Positions 7,295-14,883 are shown, numbered from the stretch's first letter. The stretch is DNA of 17,600 nucleotides from an uncultured Oscillospiraceae bacterium (GCA_902465155.1 CABQLY010000026.1:1-17600), one strand, 5' to 3'. Made by a program: numbers and translations. Notes: a model not told the origin generated them from the sequence alone.

Positions 7295-7317
7295 ACTGTA
7301 CCGCCTTGGCGGACAGT
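7295..7317 (+). promoter_or_regulatory. Hairpin just upstream of the S-component ribosome site
   Basis: ACTGT (7295-7299) pairs with ACAGT (7313-7317), and CCGC (7301-7304) with GCGG (7309-7312), with one bulged A and a CTTG loop. It ends only four bases before the GGAGG ribosome site, so it could control translation or be an operator. A weak promoter overlaps it (TTGAAC 7291-7296, 17 bases, CAGTAT 7314-7319), but the -10 match is poor. Confidence 0.5.
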
Positions 7318-7333
7318 ATCTGGAGGAATGAAT

Positions 7334-7930
7334 ATGAAAAACAGTAAAACAACAAAATTGGTGGAGCTGGGCATTTTTGTTGCCTTGGTGCTGGTTATTC
7401 AGCTGCTGGGCGGCGCCGTTAAGGTTGGCCCAATCAGCATTAGCTTAGTGCTTATTCCCATTGCGGTGGGCGGCATTTTGTTAGGCCCGCTTTGCGGGGC
7501 AGTGCTGGGTCTTGCCTTTGGCGTTGCAACCGTTATTGGCGGCCTAACCGGTGCCGACCCGTTTACCGCAACGCTGTTAAATTCCGGCGCGTGGGGCGCG
7601 GTTTTTACCACTCTGCTTTGCCTGGTAAAGGGCACAATGGCCGGTTTTGTTCCGGCTTTAATTTACAAGCTGCTGGCCCCAAAAAGCAAGGTTGCCGCTG
7701 TGCTTTTAGCTGCGGTAGCGGCCCCGGTTGTGAATACGGGCCTGTTTATTTTAGGGGCGCTTACGGTGCTAAACAGCCTAATTACGCAAAACTTTGTTGG
7801 TTCCGGCAGCAACATCATCTACTTTGTGTTTATTGGCTGCGCCGGCGTAAACTTTTTAATTGAGCTGGCCGTTAATGTAATTTTTACCCCGGCCATTCGC
7901 CGCATTTTAACTGCTGTACGGCGCGGTTAG
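7334..7930 (+). CDS. ECF transporter S component, probably pantothenate (PanT-like)
   Basis: Small integral membrane protein of 198 aa with about six hydrophobic segments, of the general ECF_trnsprt S-component type. Visible features are an N-terminal LVELGIFVALVLVIQLLGG helix, a helix with GGILLGPLCGAVLGLAFGV and a long C-terminal helix ending with basic residues. Such proteins bind a vitamin and dock on a shared EcfT/ATPase module, which is not adjacent. Pantothenate is inferred only from the neighbouring coaX; folate, riboflavin or another vitamin cannot be excluded. I chose the second of two in-frame ATGs: the first (7328) is one base from the GGAGG site (7322-7326), the second (7334) is seven bases away. 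Confidence 0.82.
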   Translation: MKNSKTTKLVELGIFVALVLVIQLLGGAVKVGPISISLVLIPIAVGGILLGPLCGAVLGLAFGVATVIGGLTGADPFTATLLNSGAWGAVFTTLLCLVKGTMAGFVPALIYKLLAPKSKVAAVLLAAVAAPVVNTGLFILGALTVLNSLITQNFVGSGSNIIYFVFIGCAGVNFLIELAVNVIFTPAIRRILTAVRRG

Positions 7931-8106
7931 GTAAACAGCAATAAACCTAAACCTGTTTTTGGCGGCCTATTTTTCGCTTAGCCGCGTTAAAAGACTCGGC
8001 AATTCGGCAAAATTGCCTGCCCTTATATGGCTCACAAAGCTGCCGACCGGCTTTAGCTATGCATTAAAATTTGTGCAAATTCTTAAAAATTTAATTAACA
8101 TTAAGC

Positions 8107-8143
8107 TTTTAAAACCCCTGCCAAACCGGCGGGGGTTTTAAAA
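8107..8143. terminator. Bidirectional intrinsic terminator
   Basis: AAAACCCCTGCC (8111-8122) pairs with GGCGGGGGTTTT (8128-8139) with one wobble and a 5-nt loop. Flanking TTTT (8107-8110) and AAAA (8140-8143) extend the symmetry, so it can end transcription from either side. It isolates the S-component gene from the ABC operon. Confidence 0.87.
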
Positions 8144-8182
8144 TAAGGTAAAAAATATTGTAAATGCGATAAATCATAGCAG

Positions 8183-8211
8183 TTGCAGCAATTTTAAAAG
8201 TATGTTATACT
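8183..8211 (+). promoter_or_regulatory. Vegetative promoter of the ABC exporter operon
   Basis: TTGCAG (8183-8188), 17 bases, TATACT (8206-8211). Transcription should start near 8217, which makes the upstream GTG at 8219 an unlikely translation start and supports the ATG at 8285. Confidence 0.75.
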
Positions 8212-8284
8212 AATTTTAGTGCCAAAAAACAACATTTTTTGTTTTTTAGATTTGCTTTTTGCGGCATTTTTTGGAGGGGTATTC

Positions 8285-10105
8285 ATGAAAAATAAAAAAC
8301 GACGAAACATTTCGGCTTTAAAAAATAATTTTAATTTTTTAAAGCTGCTTTGGGAAATTTCCCCGGCCAGGGTGTTGTTAAACTTTTTAGTAATGCTGCT
8401 GGATTTTGCCGAGTGGGTGTTTTATTCGGTAATATTTTTTCAGTTTTTGTTTGTACCGGGCCGCAGCTTTGGGGGCGTTGTGCTGTTTTTGTGGGGCACG
8501 GTGGCAGTAGATTCTGTATTGCAGCGGCTTAAGATTTGGTTTTACAATGTTTTTGCGCCGTTAAGCAATATTAAAATTCAATCGGCCCTGCATTTACGGC
8601 TGTTTCGCAAGGCGCAAAGCGTAGACCTTTCGGCCTACGAAACGCCGGAGTTTTACAACACCTACACCAAAGCGGCTAACGAGGCCGCCGGCCGTGCCGG
8701 CCGGGTGCTTTCAAACTGCGCCATGGCGGTTTCGGCGTTATTTTCCTGCTGCTATGTTATTATTACCATGGCGCGCATTACGCCCTTTGCTTTAATTTTT
8801 ATTGCCCTGCCCTTAATTGGCAACCTGTTTGTTGGCAAAAGGCTGGGCCGCGTAATGTTTGAGCTGGACCGCGACAGCGTGCCGGCCCGCCGCAAAATGA
8901 GCTATGTAGACCGGGTGCTGTTTTTTAGAAAATACGCTGCCGAGCTGCGCCTAACCGGCTTTTTTGGGGTTTTAAAGCAGATGTACGAAAACGCCGTACA
9001 AAACACCGTAGAAATTGCCCGGCAGTACGCCTTAAAGCGAACGGTGCTTTCGGGCATTAAAAGCGTTTTAATGTTTTTGCTGGGGTACGAGGGCATGTGG
9101 CTTTGCGCCGCTATTTTGGGGTTAAACGGCAGCATTAGCTTAAGCGGGCTAATTGTTTTGCTAAACGCCATAGTTAGCGTTTCGTGGATGCTGAACAACT
9201 TTGAGGGGGCCGTTTCCGGCCTGTTTGAGGACGCGGAATTTTTAGAAAATGTACGGGCCTTTTTTGCCTATGAGCCCAAAATGAACGAGGTTGCCGGCGG
9301 CCAGCCCTTGCCGGAAAAAGCCCAAACAATTACTTTTAAAAATGTTAGCTTTCGGTACCCGGGGCAGCAGGGCTTTGCCCTGCAAAATGTTAGCTTAACG
9401 CTGCACCGCGGGCAGCGGCACGCGCTGGTTGGTATTAACGGCAGCGGCAAAAGCACCTTTGTTAAGCTGCTGCTGCGTTTTTACGACCCCCAGCAGGGCG
9501 AAATTTTGCTGAACGGCGTAAACATTAAATGCTTTAATGTGCAGGAGTACCGGCGGCGTATTGGGGTTGCGTTTCAAGATTTTGCGCTGTTTTCGGCACC
9601 GGTTACCCAAAATGTTTTGTTGCGCCCCGTAACCGGTAAGGCCGACCGTGAGCTGGTAACGCGCGCCTTGCAGGACGCCGGCGTGTACGAGGATATTTTA
9701 AAATTAAAAGACGGATTAGATACTGTTTTAACGCGGGAGTTTGACCCTGAGGGGGCAGAGCTTTCGGGCGGGCAGCGGCAAAAAATTGCCATTGCGCGGG
9801 CCATGGCCAAGGGCAGCGATGTTATTGTGTTAGACGAACCCTCCAGCGCGCTGGACCCCATTGCGGAATACAAAATGTTTGAAACCATAACCGCCCTTTG
9901 CCAGCAAAAGGAGGCTATTTCGGTTATTGTTTCGCACCGGCTTTCTTCGGCCGCGGTTTGCGAGCAGATTTTTGTTTTTGAAAACGGCAGGCTGGCCGAG
10001 CAGGGCAGCCACCGGCAGCTGTTGGCCCAAAACGGCGTGTACGCCAACCTGTTTTTAAAGCAGGCAAAAAATTATCTGGTGCAGGGGGTGGCGGCTTATG
10101 AATAA
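8285..10105 (+). CDS. ABC exporter half-transporter, subunit 1 (fused permease and ATPase)
   Basis: 606-aa protein with an N-terminal transmembrane domain (about 25-330, six hydrophobic segments) and a C-terminal ABC ATPase. Walker A is GINGSGKST (383-391), the Q-loop is AFQDFAL (about 429-435), the signature LSGGQ is at 493-497, Walker B VIVLDE at 513-518 keeps the catalytic Glu, and the H-loop is H551. The start follows GGAGGGG with ideal spacing. Its stop overlaps the next gene by 8 bases, so the two probably form a heterodimer. The sequence resembles the Clostridia group whose ATPase has TREFDxEGxxLSGG, often of unknown cargo. No precursor peptide, immunity or regulator gene is beside it, so the substrate cannot be stated. 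Confidence 0.95.
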   Translation: MKNKKRRNISALKNNFNFLKLLWEISPARVLLNFLVMLLDFAEWVFYSVIFFQFLFVPGRSFGGVVLFLWGTVAVDSVLQRLKIWFYNVFAPLSNIKIQSALHLRLFRKAQSVDLSAYETPEFYNTYTKAANEAAGRAGRVLSNCAMAVSALFSCCYVIITMARITPFALIFIALPLIGNLFVGKRLGRVMFELDRDSVPARRKMSYVDRVLFFRKYAAELRLTGFFGVLKQMYENAVQNTVEIARQYALKRTVLSGIKSVLMFLLGYEGMWLCAAILGLNGSISLSGLIVLLNAIVSVSWMLNNFEGAVSGLFEDAEFLENVRAFFAYEPKMNEVAGGQPLPEKAQTITFKNVSFRYPGQQGFALQNVSLTLHRGQRHALVGINGSGKSTFVKLLLRFYDPQQGEILLNGVNIKCFNVQEYRRRIGVAFQDFALFSAPVTQNVLLRPVTGKADRELVTRALQDAGVYEDILKLKDGLDTVLTREFDPEGAELSGGQRQKIAIARAMAKGSDVIVLDEPSSALDPIAEYKMFETITALCQQKEAISVIVSHRLSSAAVCEQIFVFENGRLAEQGSHRQLLAQNGVYANLFLKQAKNYLVQGVAAYE

Positions 10106-11888
10106 AAAACAAAAGGCCGGGCACGGCACCTTAGCCAATACCGTTTTTGCCCTGCGCTGGCAGTTTAAAATTGCCCCGGGCTACACGGTTTTTACCTTTT
10201 TGCAAACCGTACTTGGAAATGTAATTACCTTGTTTGAGCACACCTTTTTGGCGGCCCACATTATAACCTGTGTAGAGCAAAAGCGCCCCTTAAGCAGCAT
10301 TTTGCTGTTTTTGGTGCCGGTGGCTGTGGCCGTTGCGTTAAAGCTGCTGGTTGGCACGGTGTTTGGGGCGTATCAGGCGCCGGCCGAAACAGCAAAAATT
10401 CAAAAGCAAATTCACCTAACGCTGTACCAAAAGGCCGCCGGGTTAGACCTTGCGCGGTACGACGATACCGAGTTTTACAACGACTTTGTTTGGGCCATGC
10501 AAAAAGCGCCGGAGCACATTACCGCGGCGGCGGGGGCGTTTAACAACCTGGTAAGCAACCTGGTTGTTGGGCTTATTGCGGGGGCGTACATTGTAACGGT
10601 AGATTTTTCGGCCCTGCCGGCCATTGCCTTGCTGCTGCCGGGCAGCTACTTTATTCAACGGGCAATAAATAAGCGGTTTATTAAAATGGAGGAGGAAACT
10701 ACCAAAGGGTGGCGCCGCTTTAGCTACATTAGCCGGGTTTTTTATTTGGCCGATTATGTTAAGGAGCTAAAAACCGGACAAATGGCCCCGCAGCTGGAAA
10801 AAGATTTAGCCGAAACGGCCGAAACGCTGCAGCAGCAAACCAAAAAGCACAGCAGGCCCATTGCGCGGCTTTCCTTTCTTTACAATTCGTTAGATAATTT
10901 TATTTTTAACGGCGGCTACCTTACCTACCTGTTTTACAACACCCTGGTGCTGGGGCGGTACGGCCTTGGCGCGTCTACCGGGGTTTACAATTCGGCTCAG
11001 CGCTTTGTTGGTAATTTGGCCACGGTTATTCGCCAGCTGCCCGAATTTCAAAAGCACAGCCTTTACATTCAAAAGCTGCGCAGCTTTTTAGAGGCCGAAA
11101 ACACCCTGCAGGATCTTGGCACGCAGCCGCTGCCGGCCCAAAAGCCGCTTACCTTAAACCAGGTTACCTTTACCTACCCGGGCAACCAAAAGCCTACCTT
11201 AAAAAATGTTTCGCTTAGCATTGCTCCGGGGCAAAAAATTGCGCTGGTAGGGTTTAACGGAGCCGGTAAATCTACCTTAATTAAGCTAATTATGCGGCTT
11301 TACGACCCGCAAACCGGCACGGTTTGCTACGGTGGGCAAAGCGTTAAAAATTACCCGCTTAGCGCTTGGCGGCAGCAGTTTGGCGCTTTGTTTCAGGATT
11401 ACGAGCTGCTGGCTACCGATTTAGCCCACAACCTTACGGCCAGCCCGGCCGAGCTAAACCTGCCGCGTGCCAACAGCGCCTTAAAAAAGGCCGCGTTTTG
11501 GGAAAAGTTTAAAACCCTGCCGCTGGGGTACCAAACCCCCATGACGCGTGAGTTTGAGGAGAGCGGCTTAAACCCCTCGGGCGGGGAAAAGCAAAAAATT
11601 GCCCTGGCGCGGGTGCTTTACGCCAACGCCAACATTATTGTGTTAGATGAGCCCTCCGGCGCGCTGGACCCCATAGCCGAATACCGGTTGAACAAAACCG
11701 TTACCGAGCTTTCTAAAAATCAAACGGTAATTATTATTTCGCATCGGCTTTCTACCACCCGGTTTGTAGATTGCATTTATATGCTGGCAAACGGGCAAAT
11801 TATTGAGCAGGGCAGCCACGAGCAGCTGTTGGCGCAAAACGGCGAGTACGCTAAAATGTTTAGCCTGCAGGCTGAAAAATATCGTTAA
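10098..11888 (+). CDS. ABC exporter half-transporter, subunit 2 (fused permease and ATPase)
   Basis: 596-aa partner of the preceding gene, with the same layout: permease domain (about 25-320) then ABC ATPase. Walker A is GFNGAGKST (385-393), the Q-loop is LFQDYEL (about 431-437), Walker B IIVLDE is at 513-518 and the H-loop is H549. The signature reads NPSGGE (492-497) rather than LSGGQ, so one composite ATP site uses a non-canonical signature, which often marks an asymmetric heterodimer. The ATG overlaps the upstream stop, with an AGGGGG-rich ribosome site, implying translational coupling. Both subunits share DPIAEY after Walker B, suggesting an old duplication. The operon ends at the terminator near 12000. 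Confidence 0.95.
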   Translation: MNKKQKAGHGTLANTVFALRWQFKIAPGYTVFTFLQTVLGNVITLFEHTFLAAHIITCVEQKRPLSSILLFLVPVAVAVALKLLVGTVFGAYQAPAETAKIQKQIHLTLYQKAAGLDLARYDDTEFYNDFVWAMQKAPEHITAAAGAFNNLVSNLVVGLIAGAYIVTVDFSALPAIALLLPGSYFIQRAINKRFIKMEEETTKGWRRFSYISRVFYLADYVKELKTGQMAPQLEKDLAETAETLQQQTKKHSRPIARLSFLYNSLDNFIFNGGYLTYLFYNTLVLGRYGLGASTGVYNSAQRFVGNLATVIRQLPEFQKHSLYIQKLRSFLEAENTLQDLGTQPLPAQKPLTLNQVTFTYPGNQKPTLKNVSLSIAPGQKIALVGFNGAGKSTLIKLIMRLYDPQTGTVCYGGQSVKNYPLSAWRQQFGALFQDYELLATDLAHNLTASPAELNLPRANSALKKAAFWEKFKTLPLGYQTPMTREFEESGLNPSGGEKQKIALARVLYANANIIVLDEPSGALDPIAEYRLNKTVTELSKNQTVIIISHRLSTTRFVDCIYMLANGQIIEQGSHEQLLAQNGEYAKMFSLQAEKYR

Positions 11889-11920
11889 ATCATTACCGAA
11901 AAGCTTGCTCAAAGTTTAGA

Positions 11921-11941
11921 TCGGCAGGGCAAGCCTGCCGA
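11921..11941. repeat. GC-rich hairpin after the ABC operon
   Basis: TCGGCAGG (11921-11928) pairs perfectly with CCTGCCGA (11934-11941) around a 5-nt loop. It has no T-run, so it is not a classic terminator. It could stabilise the mRNA 3' end or assist the terminator that follows about 50 bases on. Confidence 0.55.
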
Positions 11942-11989
11942 CCAACGGTTTGCTTAAAATAGGATTTGTTTAAAATAAAGTATCAAAAT

Positions 11990-12027
11990 AAAAATCACGC
12001 ACGGTTAAAGCGGTGCGTGATTTTTTT
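11990..12027. terminator. Bidirectional terminator between convergent operons
   Basis: A perfect stem joins ATCACGCAC (11994-12002) with GTGCGTGAT (12013-12021). It is extended by an A-run on the left and a run of seven Ts on the right (12021-12027). On the minus strand the A-rich left side becomes a T-rich tail. It therefore serves both the ABC operon and the minus-strand lyase gene. Confidence 0.92.
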
Positions 12028-12083
12028 GCTGCAATTTATTTTTAAAACAAAAACCATTTGCTAATTTAAAGGCTTAACAACGC

Positions 12084-13250
12084 CTAATTTTTAAGAACAA
12101 AGCTTTCTACCCCTTTTTTCAGGCGGTTCAGGCCGTCTTGCAAAACGCTGTGCGGGCAGGCTAAATTCATTCTTAAAAAGCTGCTGCCGTTGCCGCCGTA
12201 AACCTCCCCCTTAGAAAGGTAAAGCCCGGTGCTTTGGCGCAGGTGGTTGGCTAAAGCGCTGCTTTGCTGCGGGGCAACTGCGCTGCAATCCAGCCACAAA
12301 AGGTAGGTGGCCGGGCCGCAAACCGGCAAAAGCTGCGGCAGGTTTTGGGCTAAAAAGCTTACGGCGTAATCTTTATTCTGCTTTAGGTAGGCCCGCAGCT
12401 CGTTTAGCCAGGGCTCCCCCTTGGTAAAGGCCGCAACGGCGGCGTCTACGGCAAAGGCGTTGGGCTCGGCAACCTCGTCGGTATTCAGGGCGCGCCAAAC
12501 CTTGTGCCGCAGGGTGGGGTTTGGGGCGTAAACCGCCGCCGTTTGCAGCCCGGCCAAATTAAAGGCCTTGGTTGGCGCTATGCAGGTAACGGCGTTTTGG
12601 CACTCGGGCGCGGCCAGGGCAAAGGGGGTGTAGCGGCAGCCCGGGTCGGTAATATCGCAATGAATTTCGTCTGAAATAACCGTAACCTGGTGCTGCGCGC
12701 AAAGCTGCCCAATTTTTTTAAGCTCCTGCGGCTGCCAAATAATGCCGGTGGGGTTTTGCGGGTTGCACAAAATAAAAAGGGTGGTTTGCGGGTCGGCCAG
12801 CTTTTGGGCTAAATCGTTAAAATCAATTTGGTAGCGGCCGTTTTGGTAAAGCAGCTTGCTTTGCAAAACGCGGCGGCCGTTGTTTTCTACGCTGTTAAAA
12901 AAAATGTTGTAAACCGGGGTTAGCAGCACCACATTTTCGGCCGGGGTGGTTAATTTTCGCACCATGCTGGAAATGGCCGGAATAACCCCGGTGCAAAAAA
13001 TAAGCCCCTCTTGCTTTAGGGGCAGCCCGTGCCGGCGCTGCCACCAGTCGCTGTAAGCGCTGTACCACGCCGGCGGCACCTCGGTGTAGCCGTAAACGCC
13101 GTGCGCGGCCCGCTTTTCAATGGCGGCCTGCACCTCCGGCGCGGTTTTAAAATCCATATCTGCCACCCACATGGGCAGCTCGTTTTCTAAAACGTTCCAC
13201 TTTAAAGCGCCGGTGTTGCGGCGTAAAACGGGGGTGTTAAAATTGTACAT
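12084..13250 (-). CDS. MalY/PatB-family PLP-dependent C-S lyase (cystathionine beta-lyase-like)
   Basis: Pyridoxal-phosphate enzyme of the class I/II aminotransferase fold. Family members cleave cystathionine or cysteine conjugates, giving homocysteine or thiol, pyruvate and ammonia. The 388-aa length is typical. Motifs are MWVADMDF (27-34), YGYTEVP (53-59), NPQNPTG (163-169), SDEIHCD (193-199), the PLP lysine K228 in PTKAFNLAGLQ, and RMNLACPHSVL near the C-terminus, characteristic of MalY/PatB. I chose the ATG at 13250 because it has an AGAGGAA ribosome site and starts with the usual family N-terminus; the open frame extends 40 codons further but with unrelated sequence. It may be co-transcribed with the DUF3737 gene 193 bp upstream. 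The exact substrate is not determinable here. Confidence 0.88.
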   Translation of the reverse strand: MYNFNTPVLRRNTGALKWNVLENELPMWVADMDFKTAPEVQAAIEKRAAHGVYGYTEVPPAWYSAYSDWWQRRHGLPLKQEGLIFCTGVIPAISSMVRKLTTPAENVVLLTPVYNIFFNSVENNGRRVLQSKLLYQNGRYQIDFNDLAQKLADPQTTLFILCNPQNPTGIIWQPQELKKIGQLCAQHQVTVISDEIHCDITDPGCRYTPFALAAPECQNAVTCIAPTKAFNLAGLQTAAVYAPNPTLRHKVWRALNTDEVAEPNAFAVDAAVAAFTKGEPWLNELRAYLKQNKDYAVSFLAQNLPQLLPVCGPATYLLWLDCSAVAPQQSSALANHLRQSTGLYLSKGEVYGGNGSSFLRMNLACPHSVLQDGLNRLKKGVESFVLKN

Positions 13251-13443
13251 GGCAGTTCCTCTTAAAACCTGGCGTTTCGCCGGCAAAGGCCGCACCCGCC
13301 CAAAACGGCCAAAAGTTTGCAGCCTTGGGTAAAACGGTTGCCGCCGGTTAAAAAAGCTGGCCGGTGCCAAACGCCGAAAATTAAATTAGCAAATTTAAAT
13401 GTTGCAAGGGTTAAATCTGTAACCAAAATTAATTTTGCAAGCT

Positions 13444-14283
13444 TTAGCCCTTGCAAATAATTTTTGTTTTGGTGGGGTCAATTTTGTCGCGTTCTAAAAT
13501 AAGCTCGCCAATTTCGTTGGCCGTAATTTGCCCGGCGGTGGGGTTTAAAATGCTTTCTACCTTGCCGGTAATTTCGGCCTGCACGGTAGAATATTCAAAC
13601 GCCAGCGTGGTGTTTAGCAGCCGGCAGTTTTTAAGGGTAAGGTTTTGAATATAGCACATGCCCTGCAGGCTTTCCACCGTGCAGTTTATAAGGGTTAAAT
13701 TTTTGGCGTTCCAGCCTAAATATTCGCCCGATATAAACGAGTTGTACACCGTAACATTTTCGCTGTTCCAAAAAGCGTCCTTCGAAAGGAGCTTGGCGTT
13801 TTTAACGGTAACATTTTTAGCCCCGTCAAAAGAGTAATTGCCGTACAGCGTTAGGTTTTGAAAGCTTAAATTTTCGCTGTTTAGGGCAAAATAATCCCCT
13901 TTGGCGGTTACATTTTCGGCCTTTACGCCGTTACAGTGCCAAAGGGTTTCGGCCGCGTTGGCAAAGCTAACATTGCTTAGGGTTAAATTACAGCAGCGGC
14001 GAAAGTTTTTAGGCGCCTCAATGGCGCAGTTGGTTGCCGTAACGCAGTTAGAGTACCAAACCCCGGCCCGGGCCATTTCAAGCCAGGTGCAGTTTTCAAG
14101 GGTAATGTTGTTAGCGTACCAAAGCGGATATTTCCACTGAAACATACAGCTTTCAAGGGTAATATTTTGGCTGTGCTTTAAAGGGGATTCGCCGTTATTA
14201 AAAATGGTATTGGTAATGTGTAGATCCTGCCCGCCGAACAGCGCGCGCTCCCCGGTAAGATAGGCCTCGTTAATGTTTTTCAT
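13444..14283 (-). CDS. DUF3737-family beta-helix protein
   Basis: 279-aa protein of the uncharacterised DUF3737 family. About ten repeats of N-(I/L/V)-T-(L/V)-x-N-(C/A) recur roughly every 19-20 residues (starting near 40, 59, 80, 99, 119, 138, 157, 176, 195 and 214). Each is followed by aromatic-rich turns such as LWYANN and FWNSEN, the pattern of a right-handed parallel beta-helix resembling pectate-lyase folds. No signal peptide or membrane segment is seen, so it is probably cytosolic. The ATG at 14283 is preferred over a GTG nine bases upstream because GGCGGTGG lies five bases before it. Its own consensus promoter is immediately upstream. Biochemical function is unknown. Confidence 0.87.
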   Translation of the reverse strand: MKNINEAYLTGERALFGGQDLHITNTIFNNGESPLKHSQNITLESCMFQWKYPLWYANNITLENCTWLEMARAGVWYSNCVTATNCAIEAPKNFRRCCNLTLSNVSFANAAETLWHCNGVKAENVTAKGDYFALNSENLSFQNLTLYGNYSFDGAKNVTVKNAKLLSKDAFWNSENVTVYNSFISGEYLGWNAKNLTLINCTVESLQGMCYIQNLTLKNCRLLNTTLAFEYSTVQAEITGKVESILNPTAGQITANEIGELILERDKIDPTKTKIICKG

Positions 14284-14305
14284 ACAATCCACCGCCTATA
14301 ATCGT

Positions 14306-14334
14306 ATTATACCAACCGTTTAAAAAAATTTCAA
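14306..14334 (-). promoter_or_regulatory. Consensus promoter for the DUF3737 gene
   Basis: On the minus strand TTGAAA (14334-14329), 17 bases, TATAAT (14311-14306). The predicted start lies about 15 bases before the ATG, so the leader is very short. It is divergent from the cobalamin-riboswitch promoter less than 60 bases away. Confidence 0.85.
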
Positions 14335-14391
14335 TTACAAAATCGTGAACAATATCTTACGGATTTTAATAAAACAGGTTGGTTTTTTCTC

Positions 14392-14420
14392 TTGCAAAAG
14401 GGTAAAATTCTTGGTATAAT
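14392..14420 (+). promoter_or_regulatory. Promoter of the cobalamin-riboswitch operon
   Basis: TTGCAA (14392-14397), 17 bases, TATAAT (14415-14420). The transcript would begin near 14426, shortly before the cobalamin aptamer, giving a leader of about 510 nt before the first gene. Confidence 0.82.
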
Positions 14421-14445
14421 ACTTAAAAATTATAAATGTAAAAGC

Positions 14446-14660
14446 TACGGTTTGAAAGGTTATTGTTAACCGAGTAGATGAAAAGGGAATCAGGTTAGAC
14501 TCCTGAACAACCGCCATTACTGTATTTGGGCAGAAAAAGCAGGCGCAGCGGCGGGCTTTGCCGCGCTGTGTAAACCCATTGGATTTTTCTGAGAAGGGCT
14601 GCTTTTGCGCAGGGTATTGCAAAATATGCTGCTCCCCATAAGTCAGGATACCTGCCGTTT
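14446..14660 (+). promoter_or_regulatory. Cobalamin (B12) riboswitch
   Basis: The conserved blocks appear in order: AAAAGGGAATCAGG with TAGACTCCTGA (about 14480-14505), CCGCCATTACTGTA (about 14512-14525), a variable GC hairpin (about 14550-14575), CCCATTGG and GAGAAGG (about 14576-14597), and the B12 box AAGTCAGGATACCTGCC (14640-14656). Outer ACGG (14447-14450) can pair with CCGT (14655-14658). Binding of a cobalamin form normally switches off the downstream genes, usually B12 synthesis or transport. The exact ends and the preferred cobalamin form cannot be fixed by eye. Confidence 0.94.
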
Positions 14661-14702
14661 CTTTTGGCTGGCAGGGTAAAGCCAAGCCTGCTTTTGGCGC
14701 CC

Positions 14703-14735
14703 GCGCGGATCTAAAGGCTGCCGCGCTGCTTTTTT
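14703..14735 (+). terminator. Intrinsic terminator behind the cobalamin aptamer
   Basis: GCGCGG (14703-14708) pairs with CCGCGC (14721-14726), and six Ts follow (14730-14735). It is the likely off-state hairpin of the riboswitch. A competing pairing is visible: ACCTGCC of the B12 box with GGCAGGGT (14670-14677), which could link ligand binding to termination. A longer closure, AGGGTAAA (14673-14680) with TTTACCCT, surrounds the terminator. Confidence 0.75.
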
Positions 14736-14761
14736 GCGGCGTTTTACCCTTACCGGCCGTA

Positions 14762-14850
14762 GGTTTAACACACTTTGGTGGGAAGAGTGCAACCGGTTTA
14801 TTACTGCCTTACACGGTTTTAATTTGCACTTTTTGGTGCGTGTTAAAGCC
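14762..14850 (+). ncRNA. Unexplained structured leader segment
   Basis: Between the two terminators of the leader, nested pairing blocks occur in register: TTTAACAC (from 14764) with GTGTTAAA (to about 14850), AGTGCAA with TTGCACT, and AACCG with CGGTT. Internal loops separate them and the apical loop is about 17 nt. No known RNA family is recognised and it is too structured to be coding. It could be part of the riboswitch expression platform, a second regulatory element or a small RNA. The strand is assumed from the context. Confidence 0.45.
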
Positions 14851-14883
14851 GCTGCTGCCGTGTGCTGTTATAAATCTGTTGTG

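Larger units (their letters stand above)
7931..8284. other. S component-ABC operon intergenic region
   Basis: This 354-bp gap has no supported gene. A 60-codon ORF (7959-8141) lacks a ribosome site and runs into the terminator. The gap holds a bidirectional terminator (8107-8143), the ABC operon promoter (8183-8211) and a U-rich leader. In that leader CCAAAAAA (8222-8229) could pair either with a nearby TTGTTTTTT or with TTTTTTGG, which overlaps the ribosome site at 8273-8279. Confidence 0.6.

Noticed and set aside
7959..8141. 60-codon plus-strand ORF after the S component
   Set aside because: It has no ribosome site and its end overlaps the bidirectional terminator.
8219..8284. GTG start adding 22 residues to ABC subunit 1
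   Set aside because: It lies at the predicted transcription start with no ribosome site, whereas the ATG at 8285 has GGAGGGG at good spacing.
9574..10047. 157-codon minus-strand ORF opposite ABC subunit 1
   Set aside because: It is antisense to the ATPase motifs, rich in Ser and Ala as expected from reversed codons, and resembles no protein family.
13251..13370. N-terminal 40-codon extension of the C-S lyase
   Set aside because: The extension is unlike the family, and the ATG at 13250 has its own ribosome site and the expected N-terminus.
13376..13440. Possible minus-strand promoter for the C-S lyase (TTGCAA, 17 bases, TTAATT)
   Set aside because: The -10 match is only three of six in AT-rich DNA, so co-transcription from the DUF3737 promoter is equally likely.
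14335..14685. 116-codon minus-strand ORF across the cobalamin riboswitch
   Set aside because: The plus strand there is a well-matched structured RNA, and the predicted protein has no recognisable features.
14868..14875. TATAAAT as a -10 box for an internal promoter before the small ORF
   Set aside because: No acceptable -35 box lies 16-18 bases upstream, and an intrinsic terminator follows at once.
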